This document shows positions 17,608 to 26,168 of a stretch of DNA of 57,330 nt, one piece after another (the stretch's first letter is position 1; each line of letters opens with the position of its first letter). A program made the translations under genes and the position numbers. Location: NCBI GenBank assembly GCA_013203145.1, contig JABMOV010000121.1, forward strand, positions 1 to 57,330, in the 5' to 3' direction. Below the pieces are notes generated by a model, which was given only the letters and a program-made list of their open reading frames with translations, searched no databases and was not told the DNA's origin. This DNA is from Fidelibacterota bacterium (GTDB lineage Bacteria > Fidelibacterota > Marinisomatia > Marinisomatales > JABMOV01).

Positions 17608-18072
17608 CTAATGTACATGCCCATGGCTGATTTCTTCCTCTGTAGCTTCGCGAATTTCTTCGATAGAAACATCAAAGTGTAACACTTTTCCGGCTAATGG
17701 ATGATTCGCGTCAACAGTGACTTTTTTATCGGTGACATCCATGACGATTATGTTCTGCACATTGCCTTTTGGATCTTGACCTTGAAATTGCATTCCAGGT
17801 TCAACTTTGTCAATACCTTCGAATGCTGAAAGTGGTAATTCCTGAATTTTATCATGGTCAATAATACCATAGCCATCTTCGGGTTGGACCGATACTTTTA
17901 ATTTTTCACCGACAGATTTTCCGGTAAGTGCATTTTCAAGCCCGGATATTACATTTTTTCCGCCTTGTATATATTTTAGTGGTTCGCGATCGGTAGAAGA
18001 ATCCAATTGATTCCCCGCATCGTCGGTTAATGTATAATGAATAGATACAACGCTATTGTCTTGAATAACCAT
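17608..18072 (-). CDS. slyD: FKBP-type peptidyl-prolyl isomerase, SlyD-like
   Basis: 154 aa. SlyD topology: N-terminal FKBP strand VSIHYTLTDDAGNQLDSS, PLKYIQGG and ISGLENALTGKSVGEK, then the insert-in-flap chaperone domain (about 70-125; DGYGIIDHDKIQELPLS) and the return strand VDANHPLAGKVLHFDV. The tail is short and ends HGHVH, far less His-rich than E. coli SlyD. It catalyses prolyl isomerisation and acts as a folding helper in the cytoplasm, and in some bacteria passes nickel to HypB, which is encoded 11 kb away. It stands alone on the minus strand. Confidence 0.92.
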   Translation of the reverse strand: MVIQDNSVVSIHYTLTDDAGNQLDSSTDREPLKYIQGGKNVISGLENALTGKSVGEKLKVSVQPEDGYGIIDHDKIQELPLSAFEGIDKVEPGMQFQGQDPKGNVQNIIVMDVTDKKVTVDANHPLAGKVLHFDVSIEEIREATEEEISHGHVH

Positions 18073-18162
18073 GGTTCTCCTCTAGAGTATTTGAAAAATG
18101 TTTATTAATTCAGGATGGAAAAATGATCCATGCTAGGATGGGATTCAATATTACTATCTCGA

Positions 18163-18250
18163 TTAAAAATTGAGGGCGAAAGTTAAGCCGAAATGGAGTT
18201 TTAGGGAATCGGAATATTGGAAGATTGAATTGTCTATTAAACCAGTATAT
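18163..18250 (-). pseudogene. Possible remnant of an outer-membrane barrel C-terminus
   Basis: Directly after the VOC gene stop, in another frame, the minus strand reads SDSLKLHFGLTFALNF and stops. Alternating hydrophobic residues ending in a terminal Phe look like the last strand of an outer-membrane beta-barrel. No start or upstream barrel is present, so it can only be a decayed fragment, or a chance match. Confidence 0.25.
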
Positions 18251-18619
18251 TCATTTTGCTTCTGGATCATCCTCCATGATACCTTGCACATTTCCTTCTG
18301 TATCGGCAAAATATGCAAACCAACCAACTCCAGGTACAGGTGCCTTTGGAGCAATAATATTTCCGCCATTTTTTTCAATTACAGCAACCGCTTTATCTAC
18401 TGATTCCACGGCAATTGTATTCATTACGCCGGGATAATTTGGATCTCGGGGTAAAATTCCACCGTTAATTCCAGGTGTATCGTCATCACCAGTTGTCGTC
18501 AACCAATAATCTATTGGCCCACCCCATTTTTTAATATCCCAACCAAATACTTCTTTGTAAAATTTTACAGCCCGCTCCATATCATCTGCAGCAATTTCAA
18601 AATGAACGACACGTCCCAT
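18251..18619 (-). CDS. VOC (glyoxalase/bleomycin-resistance fold) family protein
   Basis: 122 aa, a single two-module VOC protein. Motifs: VVHFEIAADDMERAVKFYK at the N-terminus with the first metal-site His6, GWDIKKWGGP, GGILPRD, TIAVESVDKAV, and WFAYFADTEGNVQGI with the C-terminal acid. The set resembles the small 'glyoxalase-like' proteins of the PhnB/YycE kind, whose substrates are mostly unknown. It lies alone between slyD and a divergent SDR gene. Confidence 0.82.
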   Translation of the reverse strand: MGRVVHFEIAADDMERAVKFYKEVFGWDIKKWGGPIDYWLTTTGDDDTPGINGGILPRDPNYPGVMNTIAVESVDKAVAVIEKNGGNIIAPKAPVPGVGWFAYFADTEGNVQGIMEDDPEAK

Positions 18620-18743
18620 ACCGATCTCCTTTTATTATTTATCCACATGAAATATAATACAAATCCATAATAAAGTGCATCCAGGGGCGATCATTATCAA
18701 AATTGCAGTATATTTTCAGGTTGTTTTCAAAGGAAGTAATCAT

Positions 18744-19448
18744 ATGTCAGATAAACGTATCGCACTTGTCACAGGCGGTAATCGGGGAATTGGACTGGAA
18801 ATATGTCGACAATTGGCATCAAAAGAGTTTCGAGTTTATCTTGGTGCCAGGGATGCCAAAATAGGAACGGCCGTTGTTGAAAAATTGGTAAAAGCAAAAG
18901 TCGATGTTCATTTCATTCATCTTGATGTTACCGACGAAACCACCATGGATGCTGCCAAAGATACCATTTTACAAAAAGAAGGCAAACTTGACGTATTAGT
19001 AAATAATGCAGGGGTTCTACTTGATCCACCGGGGTCATCCTTGGACGCGCCAGTTGATATGATTCGGACATCCATGGAAACAAATGTATATGGACCATTT
19101 CGTTTATGCCAATTGTTTATACCATCCATGAAACGGAATAAATATGGACGGATAGTGAATATCTCCAGCGGTATGGGACAGTTAGATGAAATGGGGTCAG
19201 GATACCCGGGTTATAGAGTATCTAAAACCGCTCTTAACGCTTTAACCAAAATATTTTCATCGGAACTTCAAGGATCGAATGTCCTGATAAACACAATGGC
19301 TCCAGGTTGGGTGCGTACAGACATGGGTGGAGAAAATGCAACTCGATCTGTCGAAGAGGGAGCAGATACTGCTGTTTGGCTTGCTACATTACCAGATGGT
19401 AGTTCTTCCGGTGTATTTTTTAAAGATAGAAAACAAATTGCGTGGTAA
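18744..19448 (+). CDS. Short-chain dehydrogenase/reductase, carbonyl-reductase type
   Basis: 234 aa from ATG 18744 with AGGAAG 8 bases ahead. Classical SDR: ALVTGGNRGIGLEICRQL (cofactor loop), HLDVTD, VNNAGVL, INISSGMG-type Ser, and YRVSK holding the catalytic Tyr and Lys (about 160-164). The MxTNVYG and TxAPGWVRTDMGG segments match the human CBR1/plant-type carbonyl reductases, so a small carbonyl substrate with NADPH is likely. It is followed 6 bases later by the GH20 gene. Confidence 0.86.
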   Translation: MSDKRIALVTGGNRGIGLEICRQLASKEFRVYLGARDAKIGTAVVEKLVKAKVDVHFIHLDVTDETTMDAAKDTILQKEGKLDVLVNNAGVLLDPPGSSLDAPVDMIRTSMETNVYGPFRLCQLFIPSMKRNKYGRIVNISSGMGQLDEMGSGYPGYRVSKTALNALTKIFSSELQGSNVLINTMAPGWVRTDMGGENATRSVEEGADTAVWLATLPDGSSSGVFFKDRKQIAW

Positions 19449-19454
19449 ACGATT

Positions 19455-21800
19455 ATGATAAAGATATTTGCAATAACATTCATTGTTTTAGCCCTAATAC
19501 CAAAAAGTTGTGAGCAAGATATGAAAGACATAGATATTGCAGGAATTATACCTGCTCCTAAGTTTGTGAAAGTAAATGCTGACACATTTTTTCTGAAGAC
19601 AGATTTAACGATTTTTACCCCTTCATCCAAATCCAATAAACCGGTTGTACACGCATTGGAGAAAGTATTAAACCAGACAAACGGATTCACCCTAACCTGG
19701 ACCACAAGCACAGATGTTGGCGCAGATATAATTCTAAAGCTGGAAACCAAAGAAGATATTGGAGAAGAAGGGTATATTCTCAGCATAAACTCCAACAGGA
19801 TTGAAATTAGCGCGAATTCATCAAACGGATTATTTTACGGAATCCAATCTTTGCGACAATTGTTACCGATAGAAATTGAAAATTCATCTCAATTGGAATT
19901 TCCAGTTCCACTCCGCACAATGGAAATCATTGATCAACCTCGATTCGGTTGGCGTGGTATGCATTTAGATGTGAGTCGGCATTTCCGGTCAAAAGAAGAA
20001 GTGATGCGATACATTGATCTCATCGCTATGCACAAAATGAATATCTTTCATTGGCATCTCATTGACGATCAAGGTTGGCGAATAGAAATAAAGAAATTCC
20101 CCAAATTAACTGAAGTTGGTGCCTGGCGAGTAGATCGTGAAGATGAATTGGAATGGCGTTATCGAAAACTTCAACAACCTGATGAAAAAGCAACTTATGG
20201 TGGATTCTATTCTCAGGAAGATATCCGTGAGGTTGTGAAATATGCCAAAGACCGTTATATCACCGTTATCCCGGAAATTGAAATGCCAGCTCACGTTACC
20301 TGTGCATTGGCAGCTTATCCTGAACTTTCGTGTACTGGCGGACCATTTACAGTGCCACCGGGTAGCGTCTGGCCCATCACTGATATTTATTGTGCTGGCA
20401 AGGAAGAAGTATTTGAATTCCTCGAAGATGTACTTTTAGAGGTCATGGAGCTGTTTCCATCTGAGTTTATCCATATTGGTGGTGATGAGGCCTTTAAACA
20501 GGAGTGGGAACGTTGCGATGATTGTCAGGTGCGAATAAAAAATGAAGGACTCAAAGATGAAGCGGAATTGCAAAGTTACTTTTTACAACGAATCGAAAAA
20601 TATCTGAATGCAAATAATCGAAAACTCATTGGATGGGATGAGATATTAGAAGGTGGTTTATCGCCTAATGCAACTGTGATGTCATGGCGAGGAGAAGAAG
20701 GGGGAATAGAAGCAGCCAAAGCGGGTCATGATGCAGTAATGTCCCCAGTTTCCCATTGCTATTTTGACTACTATCAAGCAAATCCTGCCAACGAACCATT
20801 GGCGATTGGTGGCTATACTACATTGAAAAAAGTGTATAGTTACGAACCCATCCCCGATGAATTGAATTCTTCAGAAGCAAAACATATACTTGGAGCTCAG
20901 GGGAATCTGTGGACGGAATACATGCACACATACGATCATGTTGAATATATGGCGGTTCCTCGAATGACTGCTTTGGCGGAGGTTGTTTGGTCACCCCAAT
21001 CACATCGCAACTGGGGAAGTTTTACTCGACGGATTCAATCATTTTTTGATCGACTGGATGGAGCTGGTCATAATTATTCCCTGGGATCGTATGACGTCGT
21101 TATAAAACCACGCTTTGATAAGAAATTAGGTAAAGTGATTGTCCGTCTTGAATCAGAACAATTTTCTCCAAATATCAAATACACTATAGACGGATCCCCG
21201 CCCACAACGGTATCAAATACATATACCAAACCATTTGCCATTGATTCATCATCATTTGTTCGAGCAGGGCAGGTAATCAACAAAGGTCTGACAGATCGAA
21301 CTACGGATGAGCATATTATTATCCACAAAGGATTGGGAAAACCAGTTTCTTATACGTTTCCTTATCATAAAAAATATTCGGCAGATGGTAATTATAGCCT
21401 CATCAATGGAATAAAAGGATCAGATTATTTTAATGATGAAAAATGGCAAGGATTTCAAGGGTTTAATATGGAAGCTATTGTGGATTTAGAAAATGAAATG
21501 GAAATTTCGAAAATATCAGTACGTTTTTTATCACGTATTAGTTCATGGATTTTTCAACCTATATCTGTTACTATCTCTGTGTCCATTGATGGGAAGGAAT
21601 TCATTACCATCAAGGAATATGAGAACACCTTATCTGAGGATACGGAAAATGATAAAATAAGTTCTTATACTTATGACGGGGAATCAATGTCTGCGCGATA
21701 TATTAAAGTTATTGGTGAAAATATTGAAAAATGCCCGGACTGGCATAAGGGAAGTGGTAATAAAGCCTGGGTTTTTGCCGATGAAATTGTAATAGAGTAA
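19455..21800 (+). CDS. Beta-N-acetylhexosaminidase, glycoside hydrolase family 20, exported
   Basis: 781 aa. A signal peptide (MIKIFAITFIVLALIPKSC) may end in a lipid-modified Cys. Domains: GH20b (about 28-150), catalytic TIM barrel (about 155-500) with RGMHLDVSRHF, FHWHLIDDQGWR, and HIGGDEAF holding the catalytic Asp-Glu pair near residue 343-344, WDEILEGG, and the substrate-binding W in NLWTEY; a chitobiase-type C-terminal sheet (about 545-600; KYTIDGSPPT); and a carbohydrate-binding F5/8-like domain to the end. It releases GlcNAc or GalNAc from glycans or chitin fragments outside the cytoplasm. Full length, no defects. Confidence 0.93.
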   Translation: MIKIFAITFIVLALIPKSCEQDMKDIDIAGIIPAPKFVKVNADTFFLKTDLTIFTPSSKSNKPVVHALEKVLNQTNGFTLTWTTSTDVGADIILKLETKEDIGEEGYILSINSNRIEISANSSNGLFYGIQSLRQLLPIEIENSSQLEFPVPLRTMEIIDQPRFGWRGMHLDVSRHFRSKEEVMRYIDLIAMHKMNIFHWHLIDDQGWRIEIKKFPKLTEVGAWRVDREDELEWRYRKLQQPDEKATYGGFYSQEDIREVVKYAKDRYITVIPEIEMPAHVTCALAAYPELSCTGGPFTVPPGSVWPITDIYCAGKEEVFEFLEDVLLEVMELFPSEFIHIGGDEAFKQEWERCDDCQVRIKNEGLKDEAELQSYFLQRIEKYLNANNRKLIGWDEILEGGLSPNATVMSWRGEEGGIEAAKAGHDAVMSPVSHCYFDYYQANPANEPLAIGGYTTLKKVYSYEPIPDELNSSEAKHILGAQGNLWTEYMHTYDHVEYMAVPRMTALAEVVWSPQSHRNWGSFTRRIQSFFDRLDGAGHNYSLGSYDVVIKPRFDKKLGKVIVRLESEQFSPNIKYTIDGSPPTTVSNTYTKPFAIDSSSFVRAGQVINKGLTDRTTDEHIIIHKGLGKPVSYTFPYHKKYSADGNYSLINGIKGSDYFNDEKWQGFQGFNMEAIVDLENEMEISKISVRFLSRISSWIFQPISVTISVSIDGKEFITIKEYENTLSEDTENDKISSYTYDGESMSARYIKVIGENIEKCPDWHKGSGNKAWVFADEIVIE

Positions 21801-21900
21801 GAGCACCATGATTTTGTCTCGAGTTATATTAGAATTATTTATCGACTAAGATTAAGAATCATCCCTTTTTGTACTATATCCGAATAATTAGGCTATTTGG

Positions 21901-21915
21901 TTTACAATTTGTTAC
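21901..21915 (-). promoter_or_regulatory. CpxR-like binding box upstream of the envelope-stress operon
   Basis: On the minus strand this reads GTAAC AAATT GTAAA, close to the known CpxR consensus GTAAA-N5-GTAAA. It lies 78 bases before the start of the CpxP/Spy-like gene whose downstream neighbours are a response regulator and sensor. This suggests autoregulation of the module. Confidence 0.45.
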
Positions 21916-21992
21916 AATCATGAAATAATTGGTTCACATCTATCTGTTTAATCTTTCATCGGAAATTGAAAACAAAATGAAAGGAAACAATA

Positions 21993-22448
21993 ATGAAAAT
22001 TATTCTAATTGTACTAGCAGGAATCTTTATCCTCATGGCCGTAACTGGTTGTGGTCATCTTCGTCATAAAAAGGGACATTGTGTTAGAAACCCAGAAAAG
22101 CACATCCCGAAAATTGTGAAGATAATGGGTAAGAAATTAGATTTGACTGACACCCAAAAAACCCAAGTTAAATCTATTCTTGACGATCTGGCTTCAAATC
22201 ATGGTGATATGAAAACAATGAAGGATGAGATGCATAAAGAAATCATATTGCAGCTTGGTAAAGAGAATGTTGACGTGAATGCATTAAATAATCAAATGGA
22301 TGAAAAAGCGTCAACAGTGAATTCCATGCGTTATAAAGTGGTGGATGCATTTGCTGAATTCCATCGTATATTAACTCCAGAGCAACGTAAAAAATTGGCA
22401 GTACATATTGAAAAATATGGCTCACGCCACGGTAAATGTTGCGGATAA
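21993..22448 (+). CDS. Spy/CpxP-like periplasmic lipoprotein (LTXXQ)
   Basis: 151 aa with a lipoprotein signal peptide (ILIVLAGIFILMAVTGC, lipid Cys near residue 20). The body is helical with two LTXXQ-type motifs, LDLTDTQKTQVKSIL (about 50) and LTPEQRKKLAVHI (about 128), the signature of CpxP/Spy periplasmic chaperones, and a C-terminal KCCG. Cys- and His-containing ends (HLRHKKGHC; RHGKCC) could bind metal. It is followed directly by a response regulator and histidine kinase, the same set as cpxP-cpxR-cpxA, and probably inhibits the kinase or guards envelope proteins. Confidence 0.85.
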   Translation: MKIILIVLAGIFILMAVTGCGHLRHKKGHCVRNPEKHIPKIVKIMGKKLDLTDTQKTQVKSILDDLASNHGDMKTMKDEMHKEIILQLGKENVDVNALNNQMDEKASTVNSMRYKVVDAFAEFHRILTPEQRKKLAVHIEKYGSRHGKCCG

Positions 22449-22457
22449 ATATCACTT

Positions 22458-22484
22458 GGGACACTCCATGTTTTGGGGTGTCCC
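22458..22484. other. Intercistronic hairpin between the CpxP-like and response-regulator genes
   Basis: GGGACACTCC (22458-22467) pairs with GGGGTGTCCC (22475-22484) around a 7-base loop: a 10-bp stem with one T-G pair. There is no T-run. It ends 9 bases before the regulator ATG, so it may partly terminate transcription or limit translation of the regulator. Confidence 0.6.
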
Positions 22485-22493
22485 TCCATAAAT

Positions 22494-23183
22494 ATGCAGA
22501 AACGAATACTCATAATTGATGACGATCGGAAGCTGAATAAGCTTCTGATCGATTTTTTATCCGATTATAACTTTAAGATTCATTCCGCAATTCATCCACG
22601 GGAAGGTCTTAGGGCACTAGATGTTTTTAAGCCAGATTTGATTATTCTGGATGTCATGCTCCCGGAAATGGATGGTTATGAGGTTCTACGTGTTATAAGG
22701 AAAACATCAGATTTGCCAGTTCTCATGTTAACGGCTCGTGGAGATACCATGGATCGGATACTTGGGCTAGAAATTGGAGCAGACGACTATCTTCCTAAGC
22801 CATTCGAACCAAGAGAATTAGTGGCGCGGATTCGTGCTATCTTTCGTCGTCAATCCGGAAAAATCATGCAGGAATTGTATCAATCTGGAGAACTCAAAAT
22901 AAATATCCAGAAGTATGAAGCATTCCTTGGAGATAATCGCCTAGATTTAACAACAGCCGAATTCGAAATACTATCTTTTTTTATAAAAAACTCAGGTGTT
23001 GTCTTAAGTCGTGATCAAATTATGGATAACCTACGTGGTATTGAATGGGAAGCCTTTAATCGTTCCATTGATGTCCTTATCAGTCGACTAAGACAAAAAT
23101 TGAAGGACGATCCAAAAAAGCCAAGGTATATAAAGACAGTATGGGGAGCAGGATACATGTTTGTTGGAGAAGATAATGAGTAG
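22494..23183 (+). CDS. OmpR/PhoB-family response regulator, CpxR-like
   Basis: 229 aa from ATG 22494. The receiver domain has the acidic pair in LIIDDDRK (about 6-13), the phosphoacceptor Asp in IILDVMLPEMDG (about residue 52), Thr in VLMLTARGD and Lys in ADDYLPKPFEPRE. The C-terminal winged helix (about 135-229) contains LTTAEFEIL and GVVLSRDQIM, then RSIDVLISRLRQKL and IKTVWGAGYMF. The strong match in layout to CpxR and its neighbours makes an envelope-stress regulator likely. The start overlaps no other gene, and the stop overlaps the kinase start by 8 bases. Confidence 0.92.
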   Translation: MQKRILIIDDDRKLNKLLIDFLSDYNFKIHSAIHPREGLRALDVFKPDLIILDVMLPEMDGYEVLRVIRKTSDLPVLMLTARGDTMDRILGLEIGADDYLPKPFEPRELVARIRAIFRRQSGKIMQELYQSGELKINIQKYEAFLGDNRLDLTTAEFEILSFFIKNSGVVLSRDQIMDNLRGIEWEAFNRSIDVLISRLRQKLKDDPKKPRYIKTVWGAGYMFVGEDNE

Positions 23184-24474
23184 ACGGCATCGCGGTAAGA
23201 TGAAACGCAAATCCATTTTTGGTAAGCTCATTCTGATTTTGATATTTACGGGTATACTCATCAATGCGACCGTCGGATTTTTCTGGGCCAATATTATGCG
23301 ACAATCCACTACGGAAACTTTCCGAACAAACATAGAAAATTATGCTTTATTGGTATCCGATGAATTTGAATCACGCGCTGATACAGTAAAAATTCGACAA
23401 TTATCAGATAAGCTGAATTTGGAAATTCTTGTCCGTAATAATTCGGGTGTCTGGGAAACGAATCAACGATTTTTTCAGCACTATCCTGCAATTAAAAAGC
23501 ATCATCGAAAGAAAAACCCGATTTTTATGCATGGTAATATTTATTATGAATTAAAACAACCTCATCAAACGGTTGTATACGGAATTCTAAATAAACATTC
23601 CCCCGATCAAATAATAATAATTTTTGGTCTAATTGCTGCACTATCTCTCATATTAGCGCTGGCATATCATAGCATTAAATGGGTTTTAAGACCCATAAAA
23701 TGGTTAACAATTGGTGTGGAGGAAATTTCCAATAAAAACTTAGAGATTTCAATTCCTGTACGCGGTGATGATGAGCTGGGAAGGTTATCCAAATCGTTTA
23801 ATCAAATGACGGCTAGAATTCGACAAATGTTAGAAGCACAACGACAACTGTTGCATAATGTTAGTCATGAACTGCGTACTCCATTAACTAGAACCAAGCT
23901 AGCCTTGGAGGCCGTGGAAAAAACGGAAGCTAAAGAATCTATTGAAGATGATATTTATGAAATGGAAACCATGATTACAGAGATATTGGAATCAGAACGG
24001 ATTCAGAGTCAACATGGTAGTCTTAAGCGACGCGAAGAAAATATTATCGCCCTAATTCAATCGACGATAGAAGCCCTGAATATTTCAACAAAAAAAATCC
24101 ACATGGATTTTCATGACGACTCTGTAATGTTAATGGTTGATGCAAACCGTGTTCAAATAGCTATAAAAAATATTATAGAAAATGCAGTAAAATATTCGGA
24201 AAACGCGGATAAACCTGTTCAGGTTACTTGTCGGTCGGCAGGAGGGAATGTGATTGTCATTGTACACGATTTTGGACCCGGAATACCGGAGAAGGAAATT
24301 CCATTTTTGACTGAACCTTTTTATAGAGTTGATAAATCAAGATCACGCGAAACAGGCGGATTTGGTTTAGGATTGAGTTTGGTAAAAACCATCATGGAAG
24401 CACATAACGGCTCATTAGAAATTATCAGTACGCCGAACAAAGGCACCGAAATTCGATTGATATTTCCTACTTAA
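23176..24474 (+). CDS. Sensor histidine kinase, CpxA-like
   Basis: 432 aa from ATG 23176 (GGAG 6 bases ahead, overlapping the regulator stop). Membrane helix 1 at about 15-40 (KLILILIFTGILINATVGFF), a periplasmic domain of about 100 residues, helix 2 at about 148-168 (IIIIFGLIAALSLILALAY), a HAMP linker, the dimerisation helix with the phospho-His in NVSHELRTPLTR, and the ATPase domain with NIIENAVKYS (N box), DFGPGIP (G1), FGLGLSLVK (G2). It phosphorylates the upstream regulator. The periplasmic domain is short, as in CpxA. Confidence 0.92.
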   Translation: MSRRHRGKMKRKSIFGKLILILIFTGILINATVGFFWANIMRQSTTETFRTNIENYALLVSDEFESRADTVKIRQLSDKLNLEILVRNNSGVWETNQRFFQHYPAIKKHHRKKNPIFMHGNIYYELKQPHQTVVYGILNKHSPDQIIIIFGLIAALSLILALAYHSIKWVLRPIKWLTIGVEEISNKNLEISIPVRGDDELGRLSKSFNQMTARIRQMLEAQRQLLHNVSHELRTPLTRTKLALEAVEKTEAKESIEDDIYEMETMITEILESERIQSQHGSLKRREENIIALIQSTIEALNISTKKIHMDFHDDSVMLMVDANRVQIAIKNIIENAVKYSENADKPVQVTCRSAGGNVIVIVHDFGPGIPEKEIPFLTEPFYRVDKSRSRETGGFGLGLSLVKTIMEAHNGSLEIISTPNKGTEIRLIFPT

Positions 24475-24486
24475 GAATCGTCTTCA

Positions 24487-24502
24487 TGTCAGGTTTCTGA
24501 CA
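24487..24502. other. Small hairpin after the sensor kinase gene
   Basis: TGTCAG and CTGACA around a GTTT loop, 12 bases after the stop. It is followed by an AT-rich stretch without a true T-run: at best a weak terminator. Confidence 0.35.
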
Positions 24503-24537
24503 ATAAATTATTCTTAGTTTTACTTAGTTTAACCACC

Positions 24538-25278
24538 ATGAAATATGACATTCCAAAGGCAAAGGCCGCCATTCCTGCCATTACAACTAAAGAAATGATA
24601 GAAGTGGCTCGACTGATGATCGAAGAATTTCACATTAGTCTACCACAAATGATGGAAATGGCTGGTAGGAATTTGGCAGATTTATCAGAACATTTTAGCA
24701 CCAGTAATAAAATTCCAATTTTGGTTTTTGCTGGAACAGGACACAATGGCGGTGGAGGAATGACGGCAGCACGCCATCTCGCAAATCGCGAACATGATGT
24801 TTCTGTGTGTCTGATTGGGAATCCCAAGCGCCTTAAGCCGATAGTAGAAAAACGTTGGAAAACCCTCCAAAAAATGGATTCTGTTTCGTGCCTTCAGATT
24901 GAAGATTTTGATTATGCTGAATTAGAGAATCGCCTAATTCTGGATGCCATGATCGGATATGGTTTAATGGGAAAACCACGATCCGATATGAAAAAAATCA
25001 TCCAATGGATTAACGCAACAGAGTCGACAGTTGTGATTTCATTAGACGCCCCCAGCGGGTTGGATACAACCAGTGGGAATTATGATACGGATTCCTGTAT
25101 TCATTCCGATGCCACAATGACCTTGGCTTTACCAAAAATTGGACTGGTTACACCGGAAGCACAGAAAGTGATTGGCGATTTATATTTAGCCGATATTGGC
25201 GTACCGAAGGATGTATTGAAATGCATTGGGATAGACGAACATAACATATTCTCCGACGCTCCTATTCTTCGAATATGA
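24538..25278 (+). CDS. nnrE: NAD(P)H-hydrate epimerase (YjeF N-terminal domain)
   Basis: 246 aa, a stand-alone YjeF_N domain without the kinase/dehydratase half. It interconverts the R and S hydrates of NAD(P)H for repair. Motifs: VFAGTGHNGGGGM (about 62-74, cofactor phosphate loop), LDAMIGYGLMGKP (about 137-149, catalytic Asp), and SLDAPSGLDTTSG (about 168-180). The stop overlaps the ATG of the next gene (ATGA at 25275-25278), so the two are translated together. Confidence 0.9.
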   Translation: MKYDIPKAKAAIPAITTKEMIEVARLMIEEFHISLPQMMEMAGRNLADLSEHFSTSNKIPILVFAGTGHNGGGGMTAARHLANREHDVSVCLIGNPKRLKPIVEKRWKTLQKMDSVSCLQIEDFDYAELENRLILDAMIGYGLMGKPRSDMKKIIQWINATESTVVISLDAPSGLDTTSGNYDTDSCIHSDATMTLALPKIGLVTPEAQKVIGDLYLADIGVPKDVLKCIGIDEHNIFSDAPILRI

Positions 25279-26168
25279 ATAAGATTTATTGCTTCACAAT
25301 TGGTCTACTCATTTCAGGATGGATTCATGGTCAATGCTCTACCTGAATACCGCCTCCACCCTCCGTGGGAGGGAACAAATTCTCCTCAGCAGTTCCATCA
25401 GGAAATATTTCTCTCAATTTATCAGAATCTGAGCATTCCACAGCTCTTGGTCCTGGAGATATACTATTCATTTCAGGATACAGTCGTTCATCCACGCGAC
25501 TAAAGATGCTTGAACACCAAAATGTTAACAGACAGATCACTCAAGAAACATTTGCCATTTCAACTGCCATTGGCGTATTGCCATCCCTGCAAATTCTAGC
25601 TACGTTACCATTGATACGCGATGGGAGCGAATGGAATCCAGGCGAATTTGGATTCATGTTAAAATGGAATCCTCAGAGAAATATATTAGGTTCACAATCC
25701 ACATTTTTCACAAGTGGGTTTGTCATCCCCAAACAATCCACACAAATTGATGAGAGTATAAATGATAGATTGTTAAGTCATACAAATGTTATTCATCGAT
25801 TTGCCCTGGATCGTTGGCGAACGATGAAAAATGCTTATGTCGTTGGTGTGCAGGCTATGGTGGATTTACCATTTCATGATGGATATATTTTGAAAAATCG
25901 CGTATTCCAATTTTCTATTTTTCAACGCGATCAACGGTTTCGAACAAAGCGTGTGATTCCATCCATCCAAGTAACCTATCGAAATGATGGACATATTAAT
26001 GAAACCGATAAAGGATGGTTTCTTTTTGGTAATCTTAATACGGAAATACAGTTTACGGATACCATTGGAGGAAACATTGCCTGGGGAAGCCCCATAGTTG
26101 TGGCCATTGAAGGATCCAATCTCTCACAATCTTCTCTTTCATTTGGTTTGAGATGGATGCCAAAATAA
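25275..26168 (+). CDS. Exported outer-membrane barrel-like protein with one in-frame TGA (possible selenoprotein)
   Basis: The ATG at 25275 is coupled to the nnrE stop by an ATGA overlap. It encodes a signal peptide (MNKIYCFTIGLLISGWIHG) followed by Gln-Cys-Ser-Thr, then TGA at 25344-25346, after which the same frame runs open for 273 codons to TAA at 26166. The part after the TGA is Gly/aromatic-rich with alternating hydrophobic residues and a final LSFGLRWMPK strand, like a small outer-membrane barrel. Read as Sec, the TGA gives Cys21-Ser-Thr-Sec24, a CxxU redox motif at the mature N-terminus. An 18-base spacer and a 6-bp GC stem with a GTG loop (25359-25373) follow the TGA. Alternatives: a nonsense mutation (pseudogene), or internal initiation at GTG 25365 without a signal peptide. 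Function unknown. Confidence 0.6.
25359..25373 (+). promoter_or_regulatory. Candidate bacterial SECIS-like hairpin after in-frame TGA
   Basis: CCCTCC, loop GTG, GGAGGG: a perfect 6-bp stem beginning 13 bases past the TGA at 25344-25346, with the loop 19 bases past it and G in the first loop position. This fits the general bSECIS rule (short loop starting with G or having G in the first two positions, 16-37 bases from UGA). An alternative pairing of CCTCCAC with GTGGGAGG, with a bulged G, is also possible. Confidence 0.4.

Noticed and set aside
21801..21992. tRNA or small RNA gene in the gap before the cpxP-like gene
   Set aside because: No cloverleaf or terminator pattern; only the CpxR-like box stood out.
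25300..25503. 67-aa frame overlapping the start of the barrel-like gene
   Set aside because: It is in another frame from the signal peptide and the barrel sequence and has no ribosome site; the ATGA-coupled frame at 25275 explains the region.
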